From Rubrivivax sp. (GTDB lineage: Bacteria; Pseudomonadota; Gammaproteobacteria; Burkholderiales; Burkholderiaceae_C), in NCBI GenBank assembly GCA_016790395.1, contig JAEUPH010000045.1, forward strand, positions 1-33,459: a stretch of DNA of 33,459 nt. Direction: 5' to 3'. Position 1 is the stretch's first letter; each line of letters starts with the position of its first letter. The notes beneath the pieces were generated by a model. It searched no databases and was not told the DNA's origin. It worked only from the letters and a program-made list of their open reading frames with translations. The position numbers were made by a program, and so were the translations under genes. Below are positions 10,701-16,071 of the stretch, piece after piece.

Positions 10701-13400
10701 AGTCGCGCCGTTGCCGCCGCCACCGACGATGGCCACCGTCGGCGCGGTGAGGTAACCCGTGCCGGCGGCGCTGAGGTGGATGGCCTCCAGCTGCAGCGTC
10801 GCCTTGGCCGTGGCCGCGCGGCCGTCGGCGGCGCCGCCGTTGGCCGGATTCGGCGCGCTGATCGTGACCGCGGGCGCATCGACATAGCCCGAGCCCTGCG
10901 TCAGCAGTTGCACGCTGTTGATGCCGCCGGTGGCGGGCTCACCCGGGGTGTACTTGAACACCGGCTCCTTCAGCGAACCGGTCTGGATGCGGGCGTAGCT
11001 CTGGTGCTCGGTCAGCGTGGCCCAGCTGGCGTCGAAGGCATCGGCATAGGCCGGTTGCGCGACGACGGGCTTCTCCTGCGAGCTGGCATAGGCCGCGCCG
11101 AGGGCCGTGTTGAGGGCCGCCACGTCCAGCGGCGCCGACACCGGGCCTGCGGGCAGCGCGCGGACCTTGATCTGCATCATCGTGCGGATGTTCGGGCCGA
11201 AGCCGGGACGCGTGTCCTCGGCACCACCGGCACCCGACTGGTCACCGACACCGGTGAAGGTGTCGTTGCGCGGGTCGCCCGCGGGGATGGGGGCACTGCT
11301 GTCGTTGTAGATGATCAGCGTCTGGCCCGCGTACTGCGAGAAGTCGATCACCACGTCGGCCCGCTCAGCCGGCGCCAGGAAGAGCGACGGCGTGTCCACG
11401 TTGAACACGTTGATGCGGCCCTTGTCCTGGATGTAGGTGATGGGGTTGGGCTCGATGCTGTGCACCTTGGGCAGCCAGCCGCCTTCGCTGGCGATCTGGT
11501 GGATGGCCGGGCCCACGCTGTTGGGGTCGGGCATGCCGCCCAGGCGGGCGTCCGTGGGCCACAGCTCGGGCTGGCAGAACATCTGCTTGCCCTGGGCGTT
11601 CAGCTTGGGCGAACCGTCGGCGTTGAAGATGGGGGAAGGACGCAGCTGTCCCGGGGTGCAGGCGTTCTCGGGCAGGGGCTGCGCCGCCGGCACCATGTCC
11701 ACTTCGGTGAAGTTGCCGTCATTGCCGGTCAGCACCGTGCCGTCGGCGAGCGTGGGGTTGTCCACCGCCTTCAGGATGTTGACCGTCAGCATGCGGTCGT
11801 TGGACGCGTTCAGCATGCGGAAGCGGTAGGTCGTGGGGTCCACCTCCAGCGTCGGGTAGGCCACGCCGTTGACGATGGGCGTGTCCATCCAGGCTTCCGG
11901 CGTGGTGGTCACGTCACCGTAGGCACCGCTGGGCAGCGGGTACAGGGCCGGGAACACGGGCCAGAAGTAGGGGCCGTAGTGCCAGCGGCCGACGGCGTTG
12001 GTGTTGTTGATCTGGGCTGGGTCCTGCACGGTCTCGTAGACGTGCGGGAACCAGCTGTCGCCGGGCGAACCCCAGTGGCCGGTGCTCCAGTGCGCGTCCT
12101 GCAGCGCGATGTCGTCGGGCACGAAGGTGCGGTCCTGCAGCACCAGCGGAATGGTGCGCTCGGCCGGCGGCAGCGCGCCGCTGCTCACCATCTGCTGCTC
12201 GGTCGCATCCGTGAGCAGGTAGCCCGAGGCCACGCCGGCGTACACGTTCAGGCGCGTCGCGCCGAAGGCGTGGTCGTGGTACCAGAGCATGCGGGCCGAC
12301 TGGCCGTTCGGGAAGTACAGCGTCCAGGCGCCGGCGCCCGGGTCGTTCATGTCGGGCACGTTCTGGACGCTGGCGCCACGCAGGAACTCGGGCAGCAGCG
12401 CCGGGTCGCGCGTCGGGTCGGCGGCGAACTCCTTGGCCAGGCTGCCGGTGGGCGACAGCGGGTCGGCCTCCTCGGCCGGCGTGATCCACTGGTGCGGCGT
12501 GCCGTCGCTGATCCAGGGCGTGTCGCCGCCGTGCAGGTGGACGTTCACGCGGTTCTGCGTGTACATCGTGATGCCGTCGGGGCCGAAGCCGGCACCCATG
12601 ATGGACGGGTCGGTGGGCAGGAACAGGTCACCGTTGCGCGCCTTCACCGAGCCGTCGGCGTTGTACTCGACGCGGCCGGCGGGCAGCAGGTTCATGAACT
12701 TGACGCGGGTGGGCACGTCCTTCGTGGCGGCGATGACCGGGCCCAGGAAGCGCGGCTTGTCGACCGCCAGCGCCGGCACCTTGAGCACCTGGCCGGCACC
12801 GCCCTTGAGGACCTTGCCGTTGGCGTCGGTGGCGGCGATGAGGATCGGCGCGCCGCTCGGGTACGTGAGCGGGTAGGCGGCACTGCCGGGCAGCGGCGCA
12901 CGGCCGTTGCTGGCCTCGTGGTCGATTTGCACGTAGCCGCGCAGCACCGTGGCCTTCTTGAGGTCGGTGTGGAAGCGGTCGGTGTACTCGACGACGGCAA
13001 TCTCGTAGTAGTCGTCATTGGTCACCGTGCCTTGCGGATTGCGCCACTTCGACGCCACGGCCACCGGGATGTACTTGGACGTGACGCCGTCGGCCATCAG
13101 CCGGGCGCTGGCGGCGCCGGGCAGCGGCAGCGGATCGATGAACTTGCGCAGCGCCTTGCCGGTGTAGCCGGGCACGCGGCCTTCGGCGGCGGCGATGGCC
13201 GCATCCTCGGGCACCGGGGTGATGCGCTGGCCGGAGGGGCTGTAGGCGAAGTAGGTCTGCAGGCGGAAGTTGGTGACGCCGTCCGGTCCCGTGGCGTCCA
13301 CGTAGCCCGGGCCTGCAAAGGCGGGGTGCAAGGCGGTGACGCCCGCCAGCGTGGCGAGGACCGCGGTGGCCATCTTGTTGAGACCGAAGTGCTTTTTCAT
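7767..13400 (-). CDS. mofA: MofA-like giant multicopper oxidase with internal GTGY repeats and fibronectin-III tail
   Basis: This is an exported copper oxidase of about 1877 residues; ordinary three-domain laccases have 500-600. The signal peptide is residues 1-29 (cleavage after AFA). Copper ligands: HLH at 288-290, HDH at 375-377 (LWYHDHAFG), HPVHFH at 1148-1153 and HCHILGH at 1253-1259, so all four trinuclear/type-1 motifs are present. In the last motif the place of the axial Met of CotA-type oxidases is Phe1264, with Met1265 one step later. Residues about 825-1065 hold five GTGY-type repeats between the cupredoxin parts, and 1270-1877 hold about six fibronectin-III-like modules. The order with an FKBP and a cytochrome c gene matches mofABC of Leptothrix discophora, linked to Mn(II) oxidation; substrate here is inferred. 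The ATG at 13400 opens the signal peptide and has a GGCAGG site upstream; an ATG at 13475 is possible but would bury it. Confidence 0.85.
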   Translation of the reverse strand: MKKHFGLNKMATAVLATLAGVTALHPAFAGPGYVDATGPDGVTNFRLQTYFAYSPSGQRITPVPEDAAIAAAEGRVPGYTGKALRKFIDPLPLPGAASARLMADGVTSKYIPVAVASKWRNPQGTVTNDDYYEIAVVEYTDRFHTDLKKATVLRGYVQIDHEASNGRAPLPGSAAYPLTYPSGAPILIAATDANGKVLKGGAGQVLKVPALAVDKPRFLGPVIAATKDVPTRVKFMNLLPAGRVEYNADGSVKARNGDLFLPTDPSIMGAGFGPDGITMYTQNRVNVHLHGGDTPWISDGTPHQWITPAEEADPLSPTGSLAKEFAADPTRDPALLPEFLRGASVQNVPDMNDPGAGAWTLYFPNGQSARMLWYHDHAFGATRLNVYAGVASGYLLTDATEQQMVSSGALPPAERTIPLVLQDRTFVPDDIALQDAHWSTGHWGSPGDSWFPHVYETVQDPAQINNTNAVGRWHYGPYFWPVFPALYPLPSGAYGDVTTTPEAWMDTPIVNGVAYPTLEVDPTTYRFRMLNASNDRMLTVNILKAVDNPTLADGTVLTGNDGNFTEVDMVPAAQPLPENACTPGQLRPSPIFNADGSPKLNAQGKQMFCQPELWPTDARLGGMPDPNSVGPAIHQIASEGGWLPKVHSIEPNPITYIQDKGRINVFNVDTPSLFLAPAERADVVIDFSQYAGQTLIIYNDSSAPIPAGDPRNDTFTGVGDQSGAGGAEDTRPGFGPNIRTMMQIKVRALPAGPVSAPLDVAALNTALGAAYASSQEKPVVAQPAYADAFDASWATLTEHQSYARIQTGSLKEPVFKYTPGEPATGGINSVQLLTQGSGYVDAPAVTISAPNPANGGAADGRAATAKATLQLEAIHLSAAGTGYLTAPTVAIVGGGGNGATADAKLGVQAVTITAGGTGYTAAATVLFTAPPAGGRRATGTPIVSNGAITGVTITDAGTGYVAAPLVSFTGGTGARATSRGKVTEVTLTPADPQNPNTAGGGGFTSLDPNAAVNPFEVTFTGGGGTGAAATATGKVFDITLDYAGRGYGAAEVATVTVAAPAAGVTATAQSDLATGTPSGSILVKPKAIQELFDATYGRLNATLGVELPFTSAMTQTTIPLGYVDEPTELFADGETQLWKITHNGVDTHPVHFHLLNVQLINRVDWAGVIMPPLPNELGWKETVKMNPLEDIIVAVRAKTPKLAGFGVPLSVRPMDPAQPLGSPFGFTQIDPTTGTPKTVVNDMMNYGWEYVWHCHILGHEENDFMRPVSFNARESVPMASAAPTAVVNGSLVTLSWNDPTPPVDGSGNVAASAASEVGFRVQRGPAGQGVFENLSTDLHSIVGLNGQVNTLANATEYVDDVSTLSGGGNAPVTPNAPVPGAVSFTSVQISWTLPAPQPTNGTVVGFDVLRSDVSNPAAAPVKLTAQPLDATASSYTDATAVAGSRYAYRVVALGTGNVAVDYRVVAVNVVGETASPVTTVQLGQAASSATSAPSATAITPMVAPTSAGLTLVPGATNASPVSATFAWTPVANAANYLVRTRIGTGANNGAFSAWTPQATTSLTISVPRNNWVTFEVQAASPAQVLSATLSSGSVQMATPQVPNGLALSAPTTNSLTLGWNVRANATSYTVEYATNANFTAGLVTVPGVTTNSYTANGLAPNTRYYFRVRAVNALGASGNSTTSNSWTLANAVALAPLVSANTTGTSVGLSWTAPVGGASSYVIQGSANGGATWTTAATTNGTTVTVNGLLGLTDYQVRVVARNGANVAAAASPVRAVSTPLAAPSAVTAANGTSGGVVTAGLNFTGNNSAAARYEVRFRNTTGPVVWVGPIVTLPSQQLAVGGAARDVYMQVRAVNNATGAATAWGPGANGVIVRAR
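10190..10935 (-). repeat. Five degenerate GTGY repeats coded within mofA
   Basis: This stretch of mofA codes for about five copies of a module of roughly 40-65 residues built around GxGYxxAPxVxxxGG followed by an Ala/Thr/Gly-rich run. The cores read GSGY, GTGY, GTGY, GTGY and GRGY in order of translation, at about 10890, 10760, 10640, 10520 and 10260. The repeats are protein-level; the DNA copies are diverged. They sit between the copper-site domains, not at the protein end. Confidence 0.75.
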
Positions 13401-13596
13401 GTGCCTGCCTGTCGAAGTGATCGAGGTTGAGAGTCCGTCTTGGCTGTTCGGGCCGGTATCGGGGGCATTGCCCACACGGCAGAATGAGTTCCGAGAACGC
13501 CGGAATTACGACTTTCCGGGTCACGGCCATTTCCATGGCGGGCTTGTCGCAATTACATGCAGATGACCTCGCGAGGGGTATGGGTTGTCAGTGCCC

Positions 13597-13632
13597 ACTG
13601 GGGGGCCGCACCCCCGGGGAGTCACCCCCAGT
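13597..13632 (-). promoter_or_regulatory. GC-rich inverted repeat containing a 13-mer shared with the gsp promoter
   Basis: ACTGGGGG (13597-13604) is complementary to CCCCCAGT (13625-13632), with a second C5G4 self-complementary tract inside. Positions 13630-13618 read TGGGGGTGACTCC on the transcribed strand. The identical 13-mer occurs upstream of gspG at 23951-23939 in the same orientation to its gene. It may be a regulator site or part of a folded leader. Confidence 0.55.
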
Positions 13633-13813
13633 CGTCAAGGTCCGGTTACAGCCGATTCATTCGCCACCGCCTGTGATGTCGCTGCGTTTCCCAGCAGAGA
13701 TCAGCCTCAGAGACACCGACGCCGACCACGTCAATACCTGAATTGAATGGGTAACTCTCCTACCGTCGATTAGGTTGGTCTCAAGCTTCGACCCCCCGGG
13801 TGCGTGGGGCAAA

Positions 13814-13828
13814 ATTAATGGTGATTAA
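13814..13828. promoter_or_regulatory. Candidate OmpR/PmrA-type site: paired ATTAA
   Basis: ATTAA (13814-13818) is repeated at 13824-13828 with a 5-base spacer, one helical turn apart (TTAA-N6-TTAA). This is the general form of sites bound by OmpR/PhoB regulators of the PmrA/QseB group. It lies in the AT-rich part of the mofA upstream region, about 415 bases before the start codon. Identification is by pattern only. Confidence 0.4.
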
Positions 13829-13841
13829 GGCCCTGTTGGCC

Positions 13842-13853
13842 AATTCGCGAATT
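13842..13853. promoter_or_regulatory. 12-bp perfect palindrome
   Basis: AATTCGCGAATT is a perfect palindrome in the AT-rich part of the mofA upstream region, 13 bases from the paired ATTAA element. It could be a dimeric operator. No regulator can be named. Confidence 0.35.
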
Positions 13854-13932
13854 ACGTCACTCGGCCTGTTGAGCGCGCGGACGTCCAGGGCGGCCGTGGC
13901 CCCGGGAAGCAGCGCCGCAGCGGCAGGGTCTT

Positions 13933-13965
13933 GGGCCCTCCCGGGCCCTGCGGGGCCTCGCCCCG
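13933..13965 (-). terminator. Tandem hairpins after the secretion operon
   Basis: Two stems lie just past the response-regulator stop: CGGGG/CCCCG (13951-13955 with 13961-13965, 5-base loop) and GGGCCC/GGGCCC (13933-13938 with 13943-13948, TCCC loop). They are well placed to end the long gsp operon ahead of mofA. No T-run follows. Confidence 0.5.
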
Positions 13966-13974
13966 GCGTCGGAA

Positions 13975-14646
13975 TCAGGCCGGATCAGAAGTGCCCGGCG
14001 CGGCCGCGACGCCCAGTTCGCGGGCCATCAGGCGCAGATCGATGGCGCTGCGCAGCCGCAGCTTCTGCATGACCGCGGCGCGGTGCTTCTCGACAGTCTT
14101 GTGGCTGAGCCGGATGCGCTCGGCCGCGGCGCGGTTGGTGTAGCCCGCGCCGATGAGCCGGAACACGGTGAGCTCGCGTTCGGTCAGGCAGGTCAGCGGG
14201 CCTGCAGCGTCGCGCATGCCCTGGGCATGGTCGGCCAGCACGAGCTGGCGCGAGTAGTCGGCGTCGAGGTACATCTCGCCACTGAGGACCGCGCTCACCG
14301 CCAGGCGCAGCTCGGGCGATGGCGCGTTCTTGCGCATGTAGCCGTTGCAGCCCGAACGCAGTGCGTCGCGCACCGAGGTCTCGTTGCCCTTGTCGCCCAT
14401 CAGCAGCGCGCGCTGCTGAGGCAGGCCGGCCTTGATCTGGCGCAGCGCCCACACGCCGCCTTCGGCCGGCAGGTGCAGGTCCAGCACGGTGAGGTCCGGC
14501 GACAGCGCCAGGGTCTGGTTCACGGCCTCCTTGGCGTCCTGCGCCACGGCCACGATCTCGAGCCGGTCGAGGTCCTGGAGCACGGCACACAGACCCAGGC
14601 GGACGAGGTTGTGGCCGTCGGCGATGACGGCTCTGCGTTTCTTCAT
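13975..14646 (-). CDS. LuxR/NarL-type response regulator with degenerate receiver
   Basis: This is a 223-residue two-domain regulator. The receiver covers about 5-120 with the phospho-acceptor Asp56 (VLDLHLP) and the conserved Lys106 (GYMRKNAP). The acidic pair is broken to Asp10-Gly11 (IADGHNLVR), and the switch Ser/Thr position is Gly84. The LuxR-type helix-turn-helix is at about 155-215 (LTERELTVFRLIGAGYTNRAAAERIRLS, then KTVEKHRAAVMQKL). The DNA-binding half looks intact, while the phosphorylation switch is unusual and may work without normal phosphotransfer. The gene is the last of the gsp operon, starting inside the pseudopilin stop (ATGA), and lies directly upstream of the mofA promoter region. 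No partner kinase is adjacent. Control of the gsp and/or mof operon is inferred from position only. Confidence 0.88.
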   Translation of the reverse strand: MKKRRAVIADGHNLVRLGLCAVLQDLDRLEIVAVAQDAKEAVNQTLALSPDLTVLDLHLPAEGGVWALRQIKAGLPQQRALLMGDKGNETSVRDALRSGCNGYMRKNAPSPELRLAVSAVLSGEMYLDADYSRQLVLADHAQGMRDAAGPLTCLTERELTVFRLIGAGYTNRAAAERIRLSHKTVEKHRAAVMQKLRLRSAIDLRLMARELGVAAAPGTSDPA

Positions 14647-15164
14647 GGCGACGAACTCGGCTTGCCAGGGGCGTGAGGGGCTGATGGAAGCCGGGCGAGG
14701 AAGCGCCAGTCGGCGTACGCGACGGCGTTCTCGAACCCGGTCTGGGTCTCGCGGAAGCCGGCCTTGCGGAAGGGCTCGCCCGGGGCCTGGCTGTAGACGC
14801 CGACGATCGCACCGCCCTGGCGCACCAGCCCCCATTCGAGGCTCGGGGCCAGCGGGTCGGCGTAGAGCCGCCGCAGGTGGCGGCGCGGCTGCGGGAAGCG
14901 CGGGTCGAGCAGCAGGTCGTCCAGGCTGCGCGGCAGCGCGCGCGCGCGCACCGGCGAGTCGCGCCAGTACGACTCGATGGCGGCGCGGAACTGCTCGCCG
15001 ACGAAGAGCAGTTCCTCTTCGGCCTCACGCTGGCGCTGATCGGCCCGACGCTGCCCGACCTGCGCCGCGGCCAGAGCCGCCAGCGTCAGCAGCACCAGCA
15101 CGCCGATGAGCACGAAGCCGCGCGCGGGGCGCCGGCCCAGCGACGGCGCGGCGGTGCGCCTCAT
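14643..15164 (-). CDS. Minor pseudopilin lacking Glu5
   Basis: This 173-residue protein has a prepilin-type start: a basic leader ending ARG, then FVLIGVLVLLTLAALAAAQ as the hydrophobic helix. Position +5 after the cleavage site is Gly, where almost all pilins have Glu. In type II secretion systems the tip protein GspK is the known exception, so this may be a tip-like minor pseudopilin, although it is much shorter than GspK. The remainder (EEELLFVGEQFRAAIESYW and a DPRFPQPRRHLRRLYADP segment) resembles pseudopilins of GspG-like build. Both ends overlap neighbours by 4 bases, so it is part of a coupled operon. The family name beyond pseudopilin is uncertain. Confidence 0.75.
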   Translation of the reverse strand: MRRTAAPSLGRRPARGFVLIGVLVLLTLAALAAAQVGQRRADQRQREAEEELLFVGEQFRAAIESYWRDSPVRARALPRSLDDLLLDPRFPQPRRHLRRLYADPLAPSLEWGLVRQGGAIVGVYSQAPGEPFRKAGFRETQTGFENAVAYADWRFLARLPSAPHAPGKPSSSP

Positions 15165-15607
15165 GATGGTGACCCCGCGGAAGCTGGCGCTGCGCCGCCC
15201 TCGGCCGCGGCGGGGTCGTCGATCCCCGGCGTGGCTGGCGAGGGCTTCACGTCGTAGACCATGCCGCGCTGGCCGCCTGGTGGCATCACCGTCACCCAGT
15301 CGGCCCGGTCGGTGAAGGGGTTCAGCGGCACGGCGCGGAGGTAGCGGCGCTCCACCAGTTCTTCCAGCCGGTCCGGGAACACGCCGCGGTCACCGTGGAA
15401 CTTGTCGATCGCCTCGCGCATCTGCGCCAGGTCGTGCGCCAGCACCTGGTGCTTGCCCCGCTCCAGCGTCGCCATGTAGCGCGGCAGCGCGATGGACAGC
15501 AGGAGCCCGAGCACGGCCATCACGACCACCAGTTCGATCATGGTGAAGCCGCGCCGGACAGGCGTCCGCCTGCGGCGGATGGAAGGAGTGCGCATGCCGT
15601 TCACCAT
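15161..15607 (-). CDS. GspG-like pseudopilin
   Basis: This 148-residue pseudopilin has a leader ending RRG, followed by FTMIELVVVMAVLGLLLSIALPRY with the conserved Glu5. The soluble part (HDLAQMREAIDKFHGDRGVFP, LEELVERRYLRAVPLNPFT, DWVTV) has the usual GspG-type pattern in which a short helix is followed by a conserved loop before the strands. The C-terminus is extended by an Ala/Pro-rich tail from about residue 122. It should be cleaved and N-methylated by a prepilin peptidase, which is not in this window. The ATG at 15607 overlaps the upstream stop by 7 bases; an in-frame ATG at 15595 is an equally possible start, and neither has a clear ribosome site. Confidence 0.82.
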   Translation of the reverse strand: MVNGMRTPSIRRRRTPVRRGFTMIELVVVMAVLGLLLSIALPRYMATLERGKHQVLAHDLAQMREAIDKFHGDRGVFPDRLEELVERRYLRAVPLNPFTDRADWVTVMPPGGQRGMVYDVKPSPATPGIDDPAAAEGGAAPASAGSPS

Positions 15608-16071
15608 TCGCGGTAGGGCAGGCCGTTGAGGCCCACACCCTCGGCCCGGCTGTAGATGTCGAAGACGTCGCTGCCTGCGGAGGGCGAGTCGGGTGCGCTG
15701 GCATAGCTGCGCAGGCCCCAGGTGGCCGCTGCAGGCAGCTCGGCGGGCGCGAAGGGATCGCGCGGCACGCGGCGAAGGAAGTACAAGCGCTCGCGCTTGG
15801 GCGAACGCACGTTCGGCACCCCCTCGACCAGGAGATTGAGGTCGCTCGGGTAGCCGCTGTCGCCCACGCGGCGCTCGATCTGGCCCTGGTCCGCCGCACT
15901 GCGGTAGCGGTCGAGCGCGACGCGGATCTCCCGCAGGGCCTCGCGCAGCTGCGCTTCGCGGCTGCGCTGCAGCGTCAGTTCGGCCAGCGGCAGGGCCATG
16001 GCGGCCATCAGGCCCAGCAGGGCCAGGGTGACCACCAGCTCGATGAGCGTGACGCCGCGGCGCAGTGTCAC
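15601..16071 (-). CDS. GspG/GspH-like pseudopilin
   Basis: This 156-residue pseudopilin has a very short leader (MTLRRG) and then VTLIELVVTLALLGLMAAMALPL with Glu5 in place. The following part has EAQLREALREIRVALDRYRSAAD and a loop ending RVPRDPFAP, similar to GspG-like proteins of type II secretion-related systems. The start overlaps the secretin stop by 4 bases (ATGA). It would be an inner-membrane-anchored subunit of the pseudopilus. The exact class (major or minor) cannot be set from sequence alone. Confidence 0.82.
   Translation of the reverse strand: MTLRRGVTLIELVVTLALLGLMAAMALPLAELTLQRSREAQLREALREIRVALDRYRSAADQGQIERRVGDSGYPSDLNLLVEGVPNVRSPKRERLYFLRRVPRDPFAPAELPAAATWGLRSYASAPDSPSAGSDVFDIYSRAEGVGLNGLPYREW

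Larger units (their letters stand above)
13401..13974 (-). promoter_or_regulatory. Long mofA upstream region
   Basis: These 574 bases between the response regulator and mofA contain no convincing gene. The part at 13740-13860 is clearly richer in A and T than its surroundings and is the likely promoter zone, but no confident -35/-10 pair could be assigned. Separate entries give the paired ATTAA site, a 12-bp palindrome, the shared 13-mer and the hairpins. A further inverted repeat, CCGGAA (13500-13505) and TTCCGG (13514-13519), lies about 100 bases before the mofA start. Confidence 0.6.

Noticed and set aside
10190-10935. CRISPR or DNA satellite repeat
   Set aside because: The repetition is in the protein (GTGY modules); DNA copies are diverged and spacing is uneven.
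7668-13430. A 1920-codon open frame on the + strand opposite mofA
   Set aside because: Its product is a monotonous Arg/His/Gly/Val-rich string with no domain, signal or ribosome site. Such mirror frames are expected opposite GC-rich genes, whereas the - strand frame carries four copper motifs and a signal peptide.
13401-13475. Earlier in-frame start of mofA at 13475
   Set aside because: It would add 25 polar residues before the signal peptide; the ATG at 13400 has a ribosome site and begins a standard signal peptide.
13427-13741. Small + strand open frame in the mofA upstream region
   Set aside because: No ribosome site, no recognisable domain, and it overlaps the repeat elements; better read as non-coding.
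13401-13974. Manganese riboswitch (yybP-ykoY type) in the mofA leader
   Set aside because: The idea is attractive for a manganese-linked gene, but I could not find the conserved internal loops of that class on the transcribed strand. A covariance-model search would settle it.
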